Shown: positions 33,678 through 41,623 of the stretch, piece by piece | How positions within the stretch are numbered: position 1 is the first letter of the stretch | Layout: the number at the start of each line of letters is the position of its first letter | Assembly (NCBI GenBank): GCA_903927685.1 | Contig: CAIYOB010001105.1 | Coordinates: 1 to 43,556 of the forward strand | Source of the DNA: an uncultured Planctomycetaceae bacterium | Lineage (GTDB): Bacteria; Planctomycetota; Planctomycetia; Pirellulales; Pirellulaceae | Direction of reading: 5' to 3' | Length of the DNA: 43,556 nucleotides | Notes under the pieces: model-generated | The model's input: only the letters and a program-made list of their open reading frames with translations | The model's database searches: none | Told to the model about the DNA's origin: nothing | Position numbers and translations under genes: made by a program

Positions 33678-34121
33678 ATGGCTGATAAGAGCAGAATCCT
33701 GATTGCTGACGACAACCTGCCCAACAGCGAGTTGCTGGAGGCTTACCTCGCCGACCTCGACTGCGAGATCGCGATGTCGGCCGATGGCCAGGAGACGCTG
33801 AACCAAGTCCAGGCGTTTCAGCCGGACTTGATCCTTCTGGACGTGATGATGCCCAAGTTGAGCGGTTTTGAGGTCTGTCGCAAGCTGAAGGACAACCCGG
33901 CGACGAGGCGGATCATGATCCTGATGGTCACGGCCCTGAATGAGCTGGGCGATATCGAACGCGCGGTGCAAGCGGGAACCGATGACTTCCTGTCCAAGCC
34001 GGTCAACAAGCTGGAACTGATCAAACGCGTCGAGAACATGCTCAAGCTGAAGGATATCAGCGACGAGAACGAGCGGTTGCGCCAGTACATTGAACAGATG
34101 GAGGATCGCGGCGAACCGTAG
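33678..34121 (+). CDS. Single-domain response regulator with C-terminal coiled coil (147 aa)
   Basis: ATG 33678 is preceded by AGGA with 8-nt spacing. A CheY-like receiver fills residues 5-122: acidic pair D11-D12 in LIADDN, phosphoacceptor D55 in LILLDVMMPKLSGFE, T/S switch in MVTAL and K in FLSKPVNKLELI. The last 25 residues (LKDISDENERLRQYIEQMED) form a charged coiled-coil helix. The receiver is close to the PleD/DivK type. There is no output domain, so it probably acts by protein contact. No kinase lies next to it; the hybrid kinase at 14813 is a distant candidate. It converges with the M28 peptidase gene with only 5 nt between stops. Confidence 0.93.
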   Translation: MADKSRILIADDNLPNSELLEAYLADLDCEIAMSADGQETLNQVQAFQPDLILLDVMMPKLSGFEVCRKLKDNPATRRIMILMVTALNELGDIERAVQAGTDDFLSKPVNKLELIKRVENMLKLKDISDENERLRQYIEQMEDRGEP

Positions 34122-34126
34122 CCGCG

Positions 34127-35656
34127 TCACTCGCCCGAGGGAACGTCGATCGTGAGTGTTCGCAGGCGGCCCTGCCGTTCGATCTGGACGGGAACCGGGC
34201 CCGGCAGCGAGGCCAGACGCCGCGCGAGTTCTTCGCCATCGGGAAACACAGCGTCAGCTACGCGATAGATCCGGTCGCCGACTTGCAGGCCCGCCAAGCA
34301 AGCGGCGGACTGCGGGACCACTTCGGTCAGCAGCACCGTACCCGGCTCGTTCTTGTCCTCGCGCCACGAAATGCCATACCGGAGGGGCGGGCCATCCAGG
34401 TCGAGCGGAATCGGCAGTGGTTCGCGGCCAGCGCGTTCGACGAGCGCCATCGCGGGCGACGGCGCAGCCCAGATCGCGACCCCCAGGCGGCTTTCATCCG
34501 CCGCTTCCTGGCCGGCGAACTGAACCAACCGATCTCCGGCTTGCAGTCCGGCCCGGTCGGCGGCGGAGCCCGGCGTGACGTGGGTCACGACGACTCCCGG
34601 CGGATCATTGTCGCTTCTTTGCCAGGCGATCCCCAACCGCGGGGCGCGCGGCGGAATCGGTTTCTCCAGTCTTGCCAGATCCGCCGGCCCCTCGCCCCGG
34701 CACTCGCCTCGAAAGGAAAACCGCCCCGGCCGATTGGCCGCATCCGCGACCAGGGAGAACAGTAACCGGGTGGTCGCTGCCAGGCCTTCGTCGTTGACCT
34801 TGTCCGGGTCATCGCTGGGGCGGTGCCAATCGTCGTGCAGGCCGGTATGCAGCATGACCGCCGGGATCCCGCGTTCTACCAACGGAAAATGGTCGCTGTG
34901 AGCCTTGAGTTCCCACGAGAAATCCAGCTTCAGGTCGGTCAGCCGATTGCTGTCGCACAGCCAACGCCGCAGGCCTGGCGCGGTCCGTGTTCCGTACACG
35001 TGCAGGGTCTCGTCGCGAAGCCGGCCGATCATGTCGGTGTTCACGACCAGGCCGATGGCCTCCAGGGAAACCGTCGGTTGACTGCTCCAGTGCTTCGAGC
35101 CGAGCAACCCCTGCTCCTCGCCGTCCCAGAAAGCGAACAGGATCGACCGTTTCGGGGGCGGATCCAGCAACGTCAACGCCTGGGCGGCTTCGAGGACGGC
35201 GGACACACCGCTGGCATTGTCATCGGCGCCATTGTGGATGCGTCCCCATGGTCCGCGGCTGTTCCGGGCAGTGCCGTAGCCGACGTGGTCGTAATGAGCG
35301 CCCAGCAGGATGTACTCCCGCTTCAGGTCCGGATCGCAGCCGTCGAGCACCGCCAGCAGGTTCCGGTAGCTGCCACGGCGAAAGCTCTGGGAGTACTTGC
35401 CTTCGTCCCCGCCGGGCTGCAAACCGAGTTCCGCCAGTCTCTCGACGATGTAGGCTGCCGCCGCCCGACTGCCTCGACTGCCCGCCTCGCGGCCTTCCAA
35501 CGAATCGTCGGCCAGGACCTCGAGATGAGCCCGGACGTCGGCCGCCGAGATCGACTCGAGGGCCGTGTTCAGTTCGTCTGCCCGCAGGCTGGAACTGAAC
35601 AGCAGGCCGACGAAAGTGGAGACAGCAGCGAGACTTGCGACGAATCGACGCGGCAT
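34127..35656 (-). CDS. Secreted M28 family zinc aminopeptidase with two PDZ domains (509 aa)
   Basis: The signal peptide is MPRRFVASLAAVSTFVGLLFSS to about residue 26. The M28 co-catalytic zinc site is complete: H121 and D123 in GAHYDHVG, D145/D146 in GADDNASG, E180-E181 in WDGEEQGLLGS, Asp in NTDMIGR and His in HDDWHRPSDD. The protein lacks a PA insert. After residue 335 two PDZ-like domains follow (GIAWQRSDNDPPGVVV with PGSAADRAGLQAGD; then GISWREDKNEPGTVLL with PQSAACLAGLQVGD). M28 enzymes with C-terminal PDZ are known from planctomycetes and proteobacteria and trim peptides in the periplasm; PDZ domains could bind substrates or partners. It is a single-gene unit on the minus strand. Confidence 0.93.
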   Translation of the reverse strand: MPRRFVASLAAVSTFVGLLFSSSLRADELNTALESISAADVRAHLEVLADDSLEGREAGSRGSRAAAAYIVERLAELGLQPGGDEGKYSQSFRRGSYRNLLAVLDGCDPDLKREYILLGAHYDHVGYGTARNSRGPWGRIHNGADDNASGVSAVLEAAQALTLLDPPPKRSILFAFWDGEEQGLLGSKHWSSQPTVSLEAIGLVVNTDMIGRLRDETLHVYGTRTAPGLRRWLCDSNRLTDLKLDFSWELKAHSDHFPLVERGIPAVMLHTGLHDDWHRPSDDPDKVNDEGLAATTRLLFSLVADAANRPGRFSFRGECRGEGPADLARLEKPIPPRAPRLGIAWQRSDNDPPGVVVTHVTPGSAADRAGLQAGDRLVQFAGQEAADESRLGVAIWAAPSPAMALVERAGREPLPIPLDLDGPPLRYGISWREDKNEPGTVLLTEVVPQSAACLAGLQVGDRIYRVADAVFPDGEELARRLASLPGPVPVQIERQGRLRTLTIDVPSGE

Positions 35657-35811
35657 TCCCAGTCCTCAGATGGCCTGCCCCCGTCGTCCGCCCAACCTGC
35701 CGGTCAAAATTCCAGGCAGGAGGGCATTCAGACTTTGTGGTCGTTCTTTCCTGCCCGAAGGAGGCGCTTACCTGAATATGGCCCGCGGCTGAGGAAATGC
35801 CAGTCGAAAAT

Positions 35812-38103
35812 CTAGTTTTGCAGCGGAGTCGGCAGCGTCTCGTAGACGATGCTCCCGCTCTGCAGTTGCTCCTTCCAGCGCTGAATGCTGGACCGGCGCT
35901 GGCCGGCGGCCACGTCCGGTCGATAGAGCAGCGTCTTGTTGGTGATTCGCTGCAGATTCTCGAAGGCGAAAACTCGCAGCTGCAGGGAATCGTGGTCCAG
36001 AAACTCGACGAGTTTCGCGTCGAGGCCCTCGCGGAGCTGCGTGGCGCTGTAACCCCAACTCAGGCGATACAGGTTGGCGGCGTCAGCGCCGGTAACGGAC
36101 TCCAGGGCCTTGCGCACTTTCGTCGCGGACTCCGGACCGCGCAACAGCGACAGGCGCAGCGTATCGTACTCGGCGGTCCAGTACGAACGCTGGCGGTCGT
36201 CGCCAAACTCCTGGACGAGCGGCTCGAAGGAATCCAGGTGGGCCAAACAGCGGGCCGCCAGGGAGCGGATTTCGGATTTGCGGTCCTCTGTGCGTTCCCG
36301 CAGCGTCAAGCTCGCGGGGCGATCCGGGGTCACAAACGGCTCCAAGGCGCTCGAAGCCAAGCGATCGACGTCGCGCAGATCCGCCCCCTGGATCCACGCC
36401 GGGCTCTGGGCGGCCGCCATGGTCTGGGCCTGGTCGCCAACCAGCACGCGGACTTGCCCTTGTTCGATGGGAGTTGCCGCCGCCGCGCCGGCCGTCTGCC
36501 ACTCGATGCGGCCGATCGTGGTCTGGATGCTGATGACCGTCAGTCCCGCTTCGGTCTCGGGATCCGCACCAGGCGGTAGGTACCGCGAGACCTCGACTCC
36601 CAACTCGGCCGCGGCCTCCTGGAACGTGGCGGTCCCCTTCTGACCGCCCAGGTCGAGGTGGATGCGGGCGCCGGCAACACCAGCCGTCGCGATCAACGCC
36701 CGGCCGTACTCGATCACCAATTCCGGCTCGCCCTGCGCGTTCTGTGGCTTGGTCTGCACGGCCGATGGCCCGGCCAGCACCACCTGCACTCCCGGCGTCA
36801 ACACGATCTCCGGCCGATACGTCGGAAATACAATCAGTCGGTCGCCGGACATGAGCTTGGTCCGGGCTGGCAAGCGGAACCAGTCGGCGGATTCCGCGAC
36901 GTGGCGCACCAGGAAGTCCGGTTGTGAGAGCTTGACATATCCGACTTCGACGGGCGCGAGCGCCGGTGCGGCGTCAGCCGGTCCACCCTCGCCGGCAGCT
37001 GGCTTGCCACCCTCCTGGGCAATCACTGGCGGTGGCGGCACCGTCTCCGGAGGCATGGCCTCGTCCTTGACGGCCGGTCCGGGCGGTTCGCCCGGTTTGG
37101 CTTGGCCCGCGGGTGGTGAAGACTCGCTGGCAGGCGTCGGCGGAGCGGCGGGACGAAGCGGCGGTTCCCGATCGGCCTTGCCGACAGGGATCCGCTCGTC
37201 CAGTGGCGGCCGCACGACGGTCGAATCGACGCCCGGGGCCGGTTCCGGAGGCGTGCCTGACGGCTCGGCCGGTTCTGCTGATTCGGTAGGTTCCTGCCCC
37301 GCGGCTGGCCTCTCGACGACCGCCGCGTCCGGTGGTTCCGCCACCGGCTCGACCGCCCGCGGCGGCGCTCCCTGGGAGACCGTGGTGCCCGGAGCGGCTC
37401 CCAGCAATCGCATGAGCGGATGACTGCGGTCAAAGGGCCCCATGGCGCGCAGCGCCACGGCGGACAGCAGGAAGGCGAGCAGCAGTGTTACGGCCAGCGG
37501 CTTCCATTTCCCGCGCTGGCCGACGCGCAAGTACTCGGGGACCTCGAACGGCCGCCGCGCGCGCTCGACCAGCGGCTGCCGCGGCGGACTGGGAGGCACC
37601 ATCGTCGCCGGCGGCGGCAACGGCTCGGCGACCGGCGTTCCCGCCGGCGCTCGGGCTCCGCTCGGCTGGTCCGCTCGGCCCGCCGCGGAGACCGAGGCGC
37701 GCGGCCGGTGTTCGCCGGTCTCCGAGATCGCACAGATGCGATCGCGGAGCCCCCGCTCGACTTCGCCGGTGCCTTTCATATACATCGCGAGAATCTGATA
37801 GCACGCGGCAACTTCCGCCAGGTGCACGTCCGACTCGACGCAGATCTTCTCCAGATCCGGGATCCGGTCGGGCGGCAGTTCGTTGTCCAAATACTCGGCA
37901 ACGGAGTTGGCATCCAAGCCGATGCCGCGTCCTTCCAGGCTGGGCGCTCCGAGTCGTGCCCGGCTGGTCGCACTGCGGATCCGGTGGACCAACCCCGTCG
38001 CAAACTCGCTCTCCTCGATCTTCCTGCGCATCTCTTCGATGTCCGCCGGGTCTTCGATGATGTCGTTCAGGTAAGCCAGCAGGTTGCGGAGCGTCAGTCT
38101 CAT
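35812..38103 (-). CDS. Membrane protein with anti-sigma-like N-terminus and FecR-like extracytoplasmic part (763 aa)
   Basis: ATG 38103 lacks a strong ribosome site. Residues 1-130 are soluble and helical (LLAYLNDIIEDPADIEEMRRKI; NSVAEYLDNELPPDRIPDLE), like the short helical heads of anti-sigma factors though without the HxxxCxxC zinc motif. Residues 130-195 are Pro-rich, residues about 201-220 a single membrane helix (KPLAVTLLLAFLLSAVALRA), residues 225-400 a long Pro/Ala/Glu linker, and residues about 420-530 have FecR-like features (LMSGDRLIVFPTYRPEIVLT; VQVVLAGPSAVQ). The C-terminal 200 residues are helical and unrecognised. The type is bitopic, head in the cytoplasm. A role in sensing across the membrane is inferred. 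I do not know a name for the family. Confidence 0.78.
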   Translation of the reverse strand: MRLTLRNLLAYLNDIIEDPADIEEMRRKIEESEFATGLVHRIRSATSRARLGAPSLEGRGIGLDANSVAEYLDNELPPDRIPDLEKICVESDVHLAEVAACYQILAMYMKGTGEVERGLRDRICAISETGEHRPRASVSAAGRADQPSGARAPAGTPVAEPLPPPATMVPPSPPRQPLVERARRPFEVPEYLRVGQRGKWKPLAVTLLLAFLLSAVALRAMGPFDRSHPLMRLLGAAPGTTVSQGAPPRAVEPVAEPPDAAVVERPAAGQEPTESAEPAEPSGTPPEPAPGVDSTVVRPPLDERIPVGKADREPPLRPAAPPTPASESSPPAGQAKPGEPPGPAVKDEAMPPETVPPPPVIAQEGGKPAAGEGGPADAAPALAPVEVGYVKLSQPDFLVRHVAESADWFRLPARTKLMSGDRLIVFPTYRPEIVLTPGVQVVLAGPSAVQTKPQNAQGEPELVIEYGRALIATAGVAGARIHLDLGGQKGTATFQEAAAELGVEVSRYLPPGADPETEAGLTVISIQTTIGRIEWQTAGAAAATPIEQGQVRVLVGDQAQTMAAAQSPAWIQGADLRDVDRLASSALEPFVTPDRPASLTLRERTEDRKSEIRSLAARCLAHLDSFEPLVQEFGDDRQRSYWTAEYDTLRLSLLRGPESATKVRKALESVTGADAANLYRLSWGYSATQLREGLDAKLVEFLDHDSLQLRVFAFENLQRITNKTLLYRPDVAAGQRRSSIQRWKEQLQSGSIVYETLPTPLQN

Positions 38104-38142
38104 GGCGGAAACTCGCTTGAAAAACGGAAATCGGGTTTGCGA

Positions 38143-38173
38143 TTGACGTGCACTCGTCGTTGTCCGCTATCAT
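38143..38173 (+). promoter_or_regulatory. Candidate promoter for the RluA-type gene
   Basis: TTGACG (38143-38148) and TATCAT (38168-38173) are 19 nt apart, longer than usual, 91 nt upstream of the start at 38264. Confidence 0.35.
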
Positions 38174-38263
38174 TAGTGGCCCGTGACGGTTCGGTTCGTA
38201 CAAGAATCCGGCGATTTTCCCCAACTCAACAGAAGAGCGGCTCCGCCAGGACATCCACCGATC

Positions 38264-38995
38264 ATGCAACCTGAAGGCTTTGATATCCTGTACGAGCAGG
38301 GCCCGTGTCTGGTGGTCGTCAAGCCGGGCGGCGTTGCGACCCAGGCGCCGCCGGGAATCGACAGCCTGGAAGTCCGCGTCAAGCAGTTCTTACGGGCGCG
38401 GGAGAACAAAGCCGGAAAGGTCTACCTCGGGGTTCCACACCGCCTGGACCGGCCAGTTTCCGGCGCGCTGGTGCTGGCTCGGCATGTCCGCGCTGCGCGC
38501 CGTCTGGCGGAACAGTTCGAGGCGCGCACGATCCGCAAGACCTATTGGGCGGTCGTCACAGGCCGCGTGTCGCCCGACGCTGGCACCTGGACCGATTTTC
38601 TGCGAAAGATTCCGGATGCCGCTCAAGTCGAAGTGGTGGCGGCAGATGATCCGGAAGGCCGGCCGGCGGTGCTCCATTACCGCGTGCTCGCGGCCGATGA
38701 CAGCCGCTCGTGGCTGGAAATCGACCTGGAAACGGGCCGGATGCACCAGATCCGCGTCCAAGCTGCGCACCGCGGCCACCCGATCCTGGGCGATTCTCAG
38801 TACGGATCCCTCGTTCCGTTCGGGCCCACCACCGACGACTTTCGACTTCGGTGGATCGCCCTGCACGCCCGCCGCCTGGAATTCCGCCATCCCATGACTC
38901 GCCAGCCGATCAGCCAGACGGCGCCGCTGCCCGCGGCGTGGCAAGCGTTGCCGCTCCCGCACGAGTTCGAGCGGAACGTCGTGGACTCGGATTGA
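38264..38995 (+). CDS. RluA-type pseudouridine synthase (243 aa)
   Basis: ATG 38264 gives the normal size; a GTG at 38183 would add 27 residues that lack family similarity. The RluA core is plain: ILYEQGPCLVVVKPGGV at the N-terminus, the catalytic motif HRLDRPVSGALVLA with D62, KTYWAVVTGRV, GRMHQIRVQAAHRGHPI and LGDSQYG, then ALHARRLEFRHP at the end. There is no S4 domain, so it is like RluA/RluC-short or TruC forms. The enzyme isomerises uridine in rRNA or tRNA; which site is unknown. Cytoplasmic. Convergent with the Gfo/Idh gene after 58 nt. Confidence 0.95.
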   Translation: MQPEGFDILYEQGPCLVVVKPGGVATQAPPGIDSLEVRVKQFLRARENKAGKVYLGVPHRLDRPVSGALVLARHVRAARRLAEQFEARTIRKTYWAVVTGRVSPDAGTWTDFLRKIPDAAQVEVVAADDPEGRPAVLHYRVLAADDSRSWLEIDLETGRMHQIRVQAAHRGHPILGDSQYGSLVPFGPTTDDFRLRWIALHARRLEFRHPMTRQPISQTAPLPAAWQALPLPHEFERNVVDSD

Positions 38996-39053
38996 ACCCG
39001 ACGATCTGCGTCGCCCTTCGACAGAAAGTCCGCGCCGTTAATACCACCGCGTC

Positions 39054-40340
39054 TCAGATCACCGGCTCCCAGCCTGGTCGGTATTCGCGCCCCCACAGGT
39101 TCATGGCTTCCGCATCGCCGACGATTTGCCGGGCGTCGGCGTCGTATCGCAGGGTGCGGCCCGCGCGATAGGAGATGTTGGCCAAGTGGCACAGCAAGGC
39201 CGTTTTCTGGCCTTCCTCGATCTCGGCACTGGGGGACGTCCCCTCCCGGATGCCGCTGAAAAAATTCTCGACGTGCATCCGGTCGGTGCCCGGTCCCGCC
39301 TGCGACTCCACTTCGACTCCCGCCGGATCGAACACCTTGTAGTGCGGCTCCAGGATCTTGGCGGCCGTGCCAACGATGGCCAGCATCCCCTGGTCGCCGT
39401 AGAAGCGGACAATGTCGAGCTGGTCGTTGGTTCGCGGCTGGCAACTGCTGCACTCCCAGGTGGCCAGGCAGTGGCCAAAGTCGAAAGTCGCGACGCCCGT
39501 ATCGGGCGTTTCCTGGTCGTCTTGAAAGTGGTATCGGCCGCCGGTAAAGGAAATGCGCCGAGGGGCATCAACCCCCAGTCCCCAGCGCGCCAAGTCGAGC
39601 GCATGGACGCCGTTGTTCCCCATCTCGCCGCCGCCCCAATGCCAACGCCAATGCCAGTTGTAATGCACCAGGTTGTCCACGTAAGGGCGATCCGGTGCCG
39701 GCCCTTGCCACAGCGCGTAGTTCAGCTGCGGGGGAACCGCCACGGCCTTGCCCATGCCGATGGTCGGCCGGGAGTTCGCGTACCAGGCCCGCGCGGCCAC
39801 GACCCGCCCGATCACTCCCGCGCGCAACTTGGCCATCGCCTCGATGATCACCGGCCAACTGCGGCGCTGGTTGCCCATCTGCACCACCCGCTGATGCCGG
39901 CGTGCGGCGGCGACAATCCACTGGCTTTCGCGGGCATTGTGGCTGCCGGGCTTTTCGACGTAGACATGCTTGCCCGCCGCGCAGGCCAGGACGGTGGCCG
40001 GCGTGTGCCAGAAATTCGGAGCGGCGACGAACAGGGCGTCCACGCTGCGGTCGTCAAGGATCTTACGGAAATCCTCCACGCCCTTGGGTTTGGTGCGGCC
40101 GGCTTTGACGACCAGGTCCTGCCCGCGGGCCAGGCAGGTCTGGTCGACATCGGCCACGTAGGCGATCTCCACGTCGGGGATCTCCAGGATCGCTTGGATC
40201 AGCGCCGACCCGCGACGCAAGCCCATCACGCCGACGACCAGCTTGCGGGAGGGCGCCGCACTGGCCGCGTGGACGGCGGTTGCCGCGGCCGCAGAGGTGG
40301 AGAGAATGAGAAACTCGCGACGCGAACACGGGGTCGACAT
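39054..40340 (-). CDS. Tat-exported Gfo/Idh/MocA family oxidoreductase (428 aa)
   Basis: The N-terminus MSTPCSRREFLILSTSAAAA is a twin-arginine signal (SRREFL), so the folded, cofactor-loaded enzyme is exported. A Rossmann fold follows (KLVVGVMGLRRGSALIQAIL; YVADVD), then the family signature EKPGSHN at 129-135 and the C-terminal sheet with WHWGGGEMGNNGVHALDLAR, where His and the Gly-rich loop shape the sugar site. These enzymes oxidise or isomerise sugars or inositols with tightly bound NAD(P). The exported form is a large planctomycete expansion. Divergent to the 40524 gene and possibly part of the same sugar response. Promoter candidate at 40380-40407. Confidence 0.95.
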   Translation of the reverse strand: MSTPCSRREFLILSTSAAAATAVHAASAAPSRKLVVGVMGLRRGSALIQAILEIPDVEIAYVADVDQTCLARGQDLVVKAGRTKPKGVEDFRKILDDRSVDALFVAAPNFWHTPATVLACAAGKHVYVEKPGSHNARESQWIVAAARRHQRVVQMGNQRRSWPVIIEAMAKLRAGVIGRVVAARAWYANSRPTIGMGKAVAVPPQLNYALWQGPAPDRPYVDNLVHYNWHWRWHWGGGEMGNNGVHALDLARWGLGVDAPRRISFTGGRYHFQDDQETPDTGVATFDFGHCLATWECSSCQPRTNDQLDIVRFYGDQGMLAIVGTAAKILEPHYKVFDPAGVEVESQAGPGTDRMHVENFFSGIREGTSPSAEIEEGQKTALLCHLANISYRAGRTLRYDADARQIVGDAEAMNLWGREYRPGWEPVI

Positions 40341-40379
40341 GGAAAGAGCCTCGGTTGGAGGACGGGTTGCATCAGGCCG

Positions 40380-40407
40380 ATTGTAACCCGGCCCGCCAGC
40401 GAGGCAA
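40380..40407 (-). promoter_or_regulatory. Candidate promoter for the Gfo/Idh gene
   Basis: On the minus strand TTGCCT (40407-40402) and TACAAT (40385-40380) are 16 nt apart; the predicted start of RNA is about 33 nt before ATG 40340. Confidence 0.45.
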
Positions 40408-40479
40408 GGTAAGATTGCCCCGGGGCTCCCCCCAAGACTTGACCCGCCCCACGTTGTCCCCGTCGCCCGGCCGTGCTAA

Positions 40480-40493
40480 GACGGTGTACCGTC
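40480..40493. promoter_or_regulatory. Perfect inverted repeat, possible operator
   Basis: GACGGT-GT-ACCGTC is a palindrome with 6-bp arms and 2-bp spacer, 30 bp upstream of the start at 40524, in the divergent gap between an oxidoreductase and a glycan-degradation gene pair. The size suits a dimeric regulator; none is encoded nearby. Confidence 0.4.
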
Positions 40494-40523
40494 CGTTACG
40501 TCGTCGTTTTCAGGAGGGCCCGC

Positions 40524-41600
40524 ATGGAGCTTTCGTGTGTCTGGCTATTGTGTGGCACAATCGTCTGCGCCAACGCAGCGGCGGGACCAACGGAAGCCGC
40601 GTCCGAGTCGCCCGTGCCGGTGGCTGCGGACGGAACGCCCACGGCCGCGGTTTGGGTCCGCGCCGGGGTCAATGCAGACGTTCCCGTTTGGGGTCTGCGG
40701 GGCGGCCTGCGCTGGGGTCTGCCGGCCGAGCGTGGTCGGTCCGATGGGCCGCGCGGCTTGATCCGTGTCCGCTATCCGGTGTTGCCCGACGGCGGATACG
40801 ACCTGCTCAACTTCATCGCGGTCGAGCCGGTCGTGGGGCCGCGCAAGGGGTTCAGCGAACTGGAACGTAGCGAGTTGGACGGCGTGGCGGGCAAACGGAT
40901 GTGGGCCATGGATCCGGACAAGCCCGAGCAGCCCGCGGAAGCGTTGGTTGCTGGACAACTCAGGCCATGCGAGGCCGGCGTCCAGAGCCTGACGGTGCGG
41001 GTGGGCGTCGAGCGGTTCGAGAACGGGGCGCATGTCGCCTTGCTGGTCACCATGCGGACCGACACGCCCGACGAGCTGGAATTGGCGATTCACGCCGAGC
41101 CGGACAGCGTGCCGCTGGATTACTGCATTCTGACGGCGACGATGGGCAACAAAGCCCGAGCCCGCCAGTTGTGGCTGCGCGACGAAGTGGCCAGCAGCCC
41201 GAAGTTGTATCCCCATTACCGGCAGTTCGATTTTGCCCCCCATCGCTTTTTCGGCTTGGATCGACTGCATCGCACGGCGGCTGGCGACGTGCTGGTCGCG
41301 ATCACGACCGACGAAGCGACCCCGGCCGACGTCGAGCCGTTTCCCGGACTGCCGTATTGGCGGTATGCTGGCTTCCCAGTGACCCAGTACTGGCGGAAGC
41401 CGGCCGGCGCGTTCCGCGACGATCTGCACGCCGCGGTCAACGGCCGGTACACGTACTGGCTGTCCCGCCGGCCCATTCCCGGCGGGATCGCGTTCGAGAA
41501 TTTCGAACTGCGCGAACGGTTTTACGAGGGCCAGCGATTTGTGTTTGGGATCACGCGAAAGACGCCCGGCGAATTGGGATTCGCGGGGTCCGGCCCATGA
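40524..41600 (+). CDS. Secreted protein of unknown function (358 aa) upstream of GH106-like gene
   Basis: AGGAGGG (40512-40518) with 5-nt spacing fixes ATG 40524. Residues 1-20 look like a signal peptide (MELSCVWLLCGTIVCANAAA). The body is beta-rich with several Trp/Arg-containing stretches (ADVPVWGLRGGLRWGLPAE; PYWRYAGFPVTQYWRKPAG; ENFELRERFYEGQRFVFG). I do not recognise the family; the fold feels like a carbohydrate-active beta-sandwich or lyase accessory protein, which is a guess. The stop overlaps an ATG of the next gene (ATGA at 41597-41600), so the two are one operon and their functions are probably linked. Confidence 0.85.
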   Translation: MELSCVWLLCGTIVCANAAAGPTEAASESPVPVAADGTPTAAVWVRAGVNADVPVWGLRGGLRWGLPAERGRSDGPRGLIRVRYPVLPDGGYDLLNFIAVEPVVGPRKGFSELERSELDGVAGKRMWAMDPDKPEQPAEALVAGQLRPCEAGVQSLTVRVGVERFENGAHVALLVTMRTDTPDELELAIHAEPDSVPLDYCILTATMGNKARARQLWLRDEVASSPKLYPHYRQFDFAPHRFFGLDRLHRTAAGDVLVAITTDEATPADVEPFPGLPYWRYAGFPVTQYWRKPAGAFRDDLHAAVNGRYTYWLSRRPIPGGIAFENFELRERFYEGQRFVFGITRKTPGELGFAGSGP

Positions 41601-41623
41601 ACAGCGACAAGGAATCACCGACC

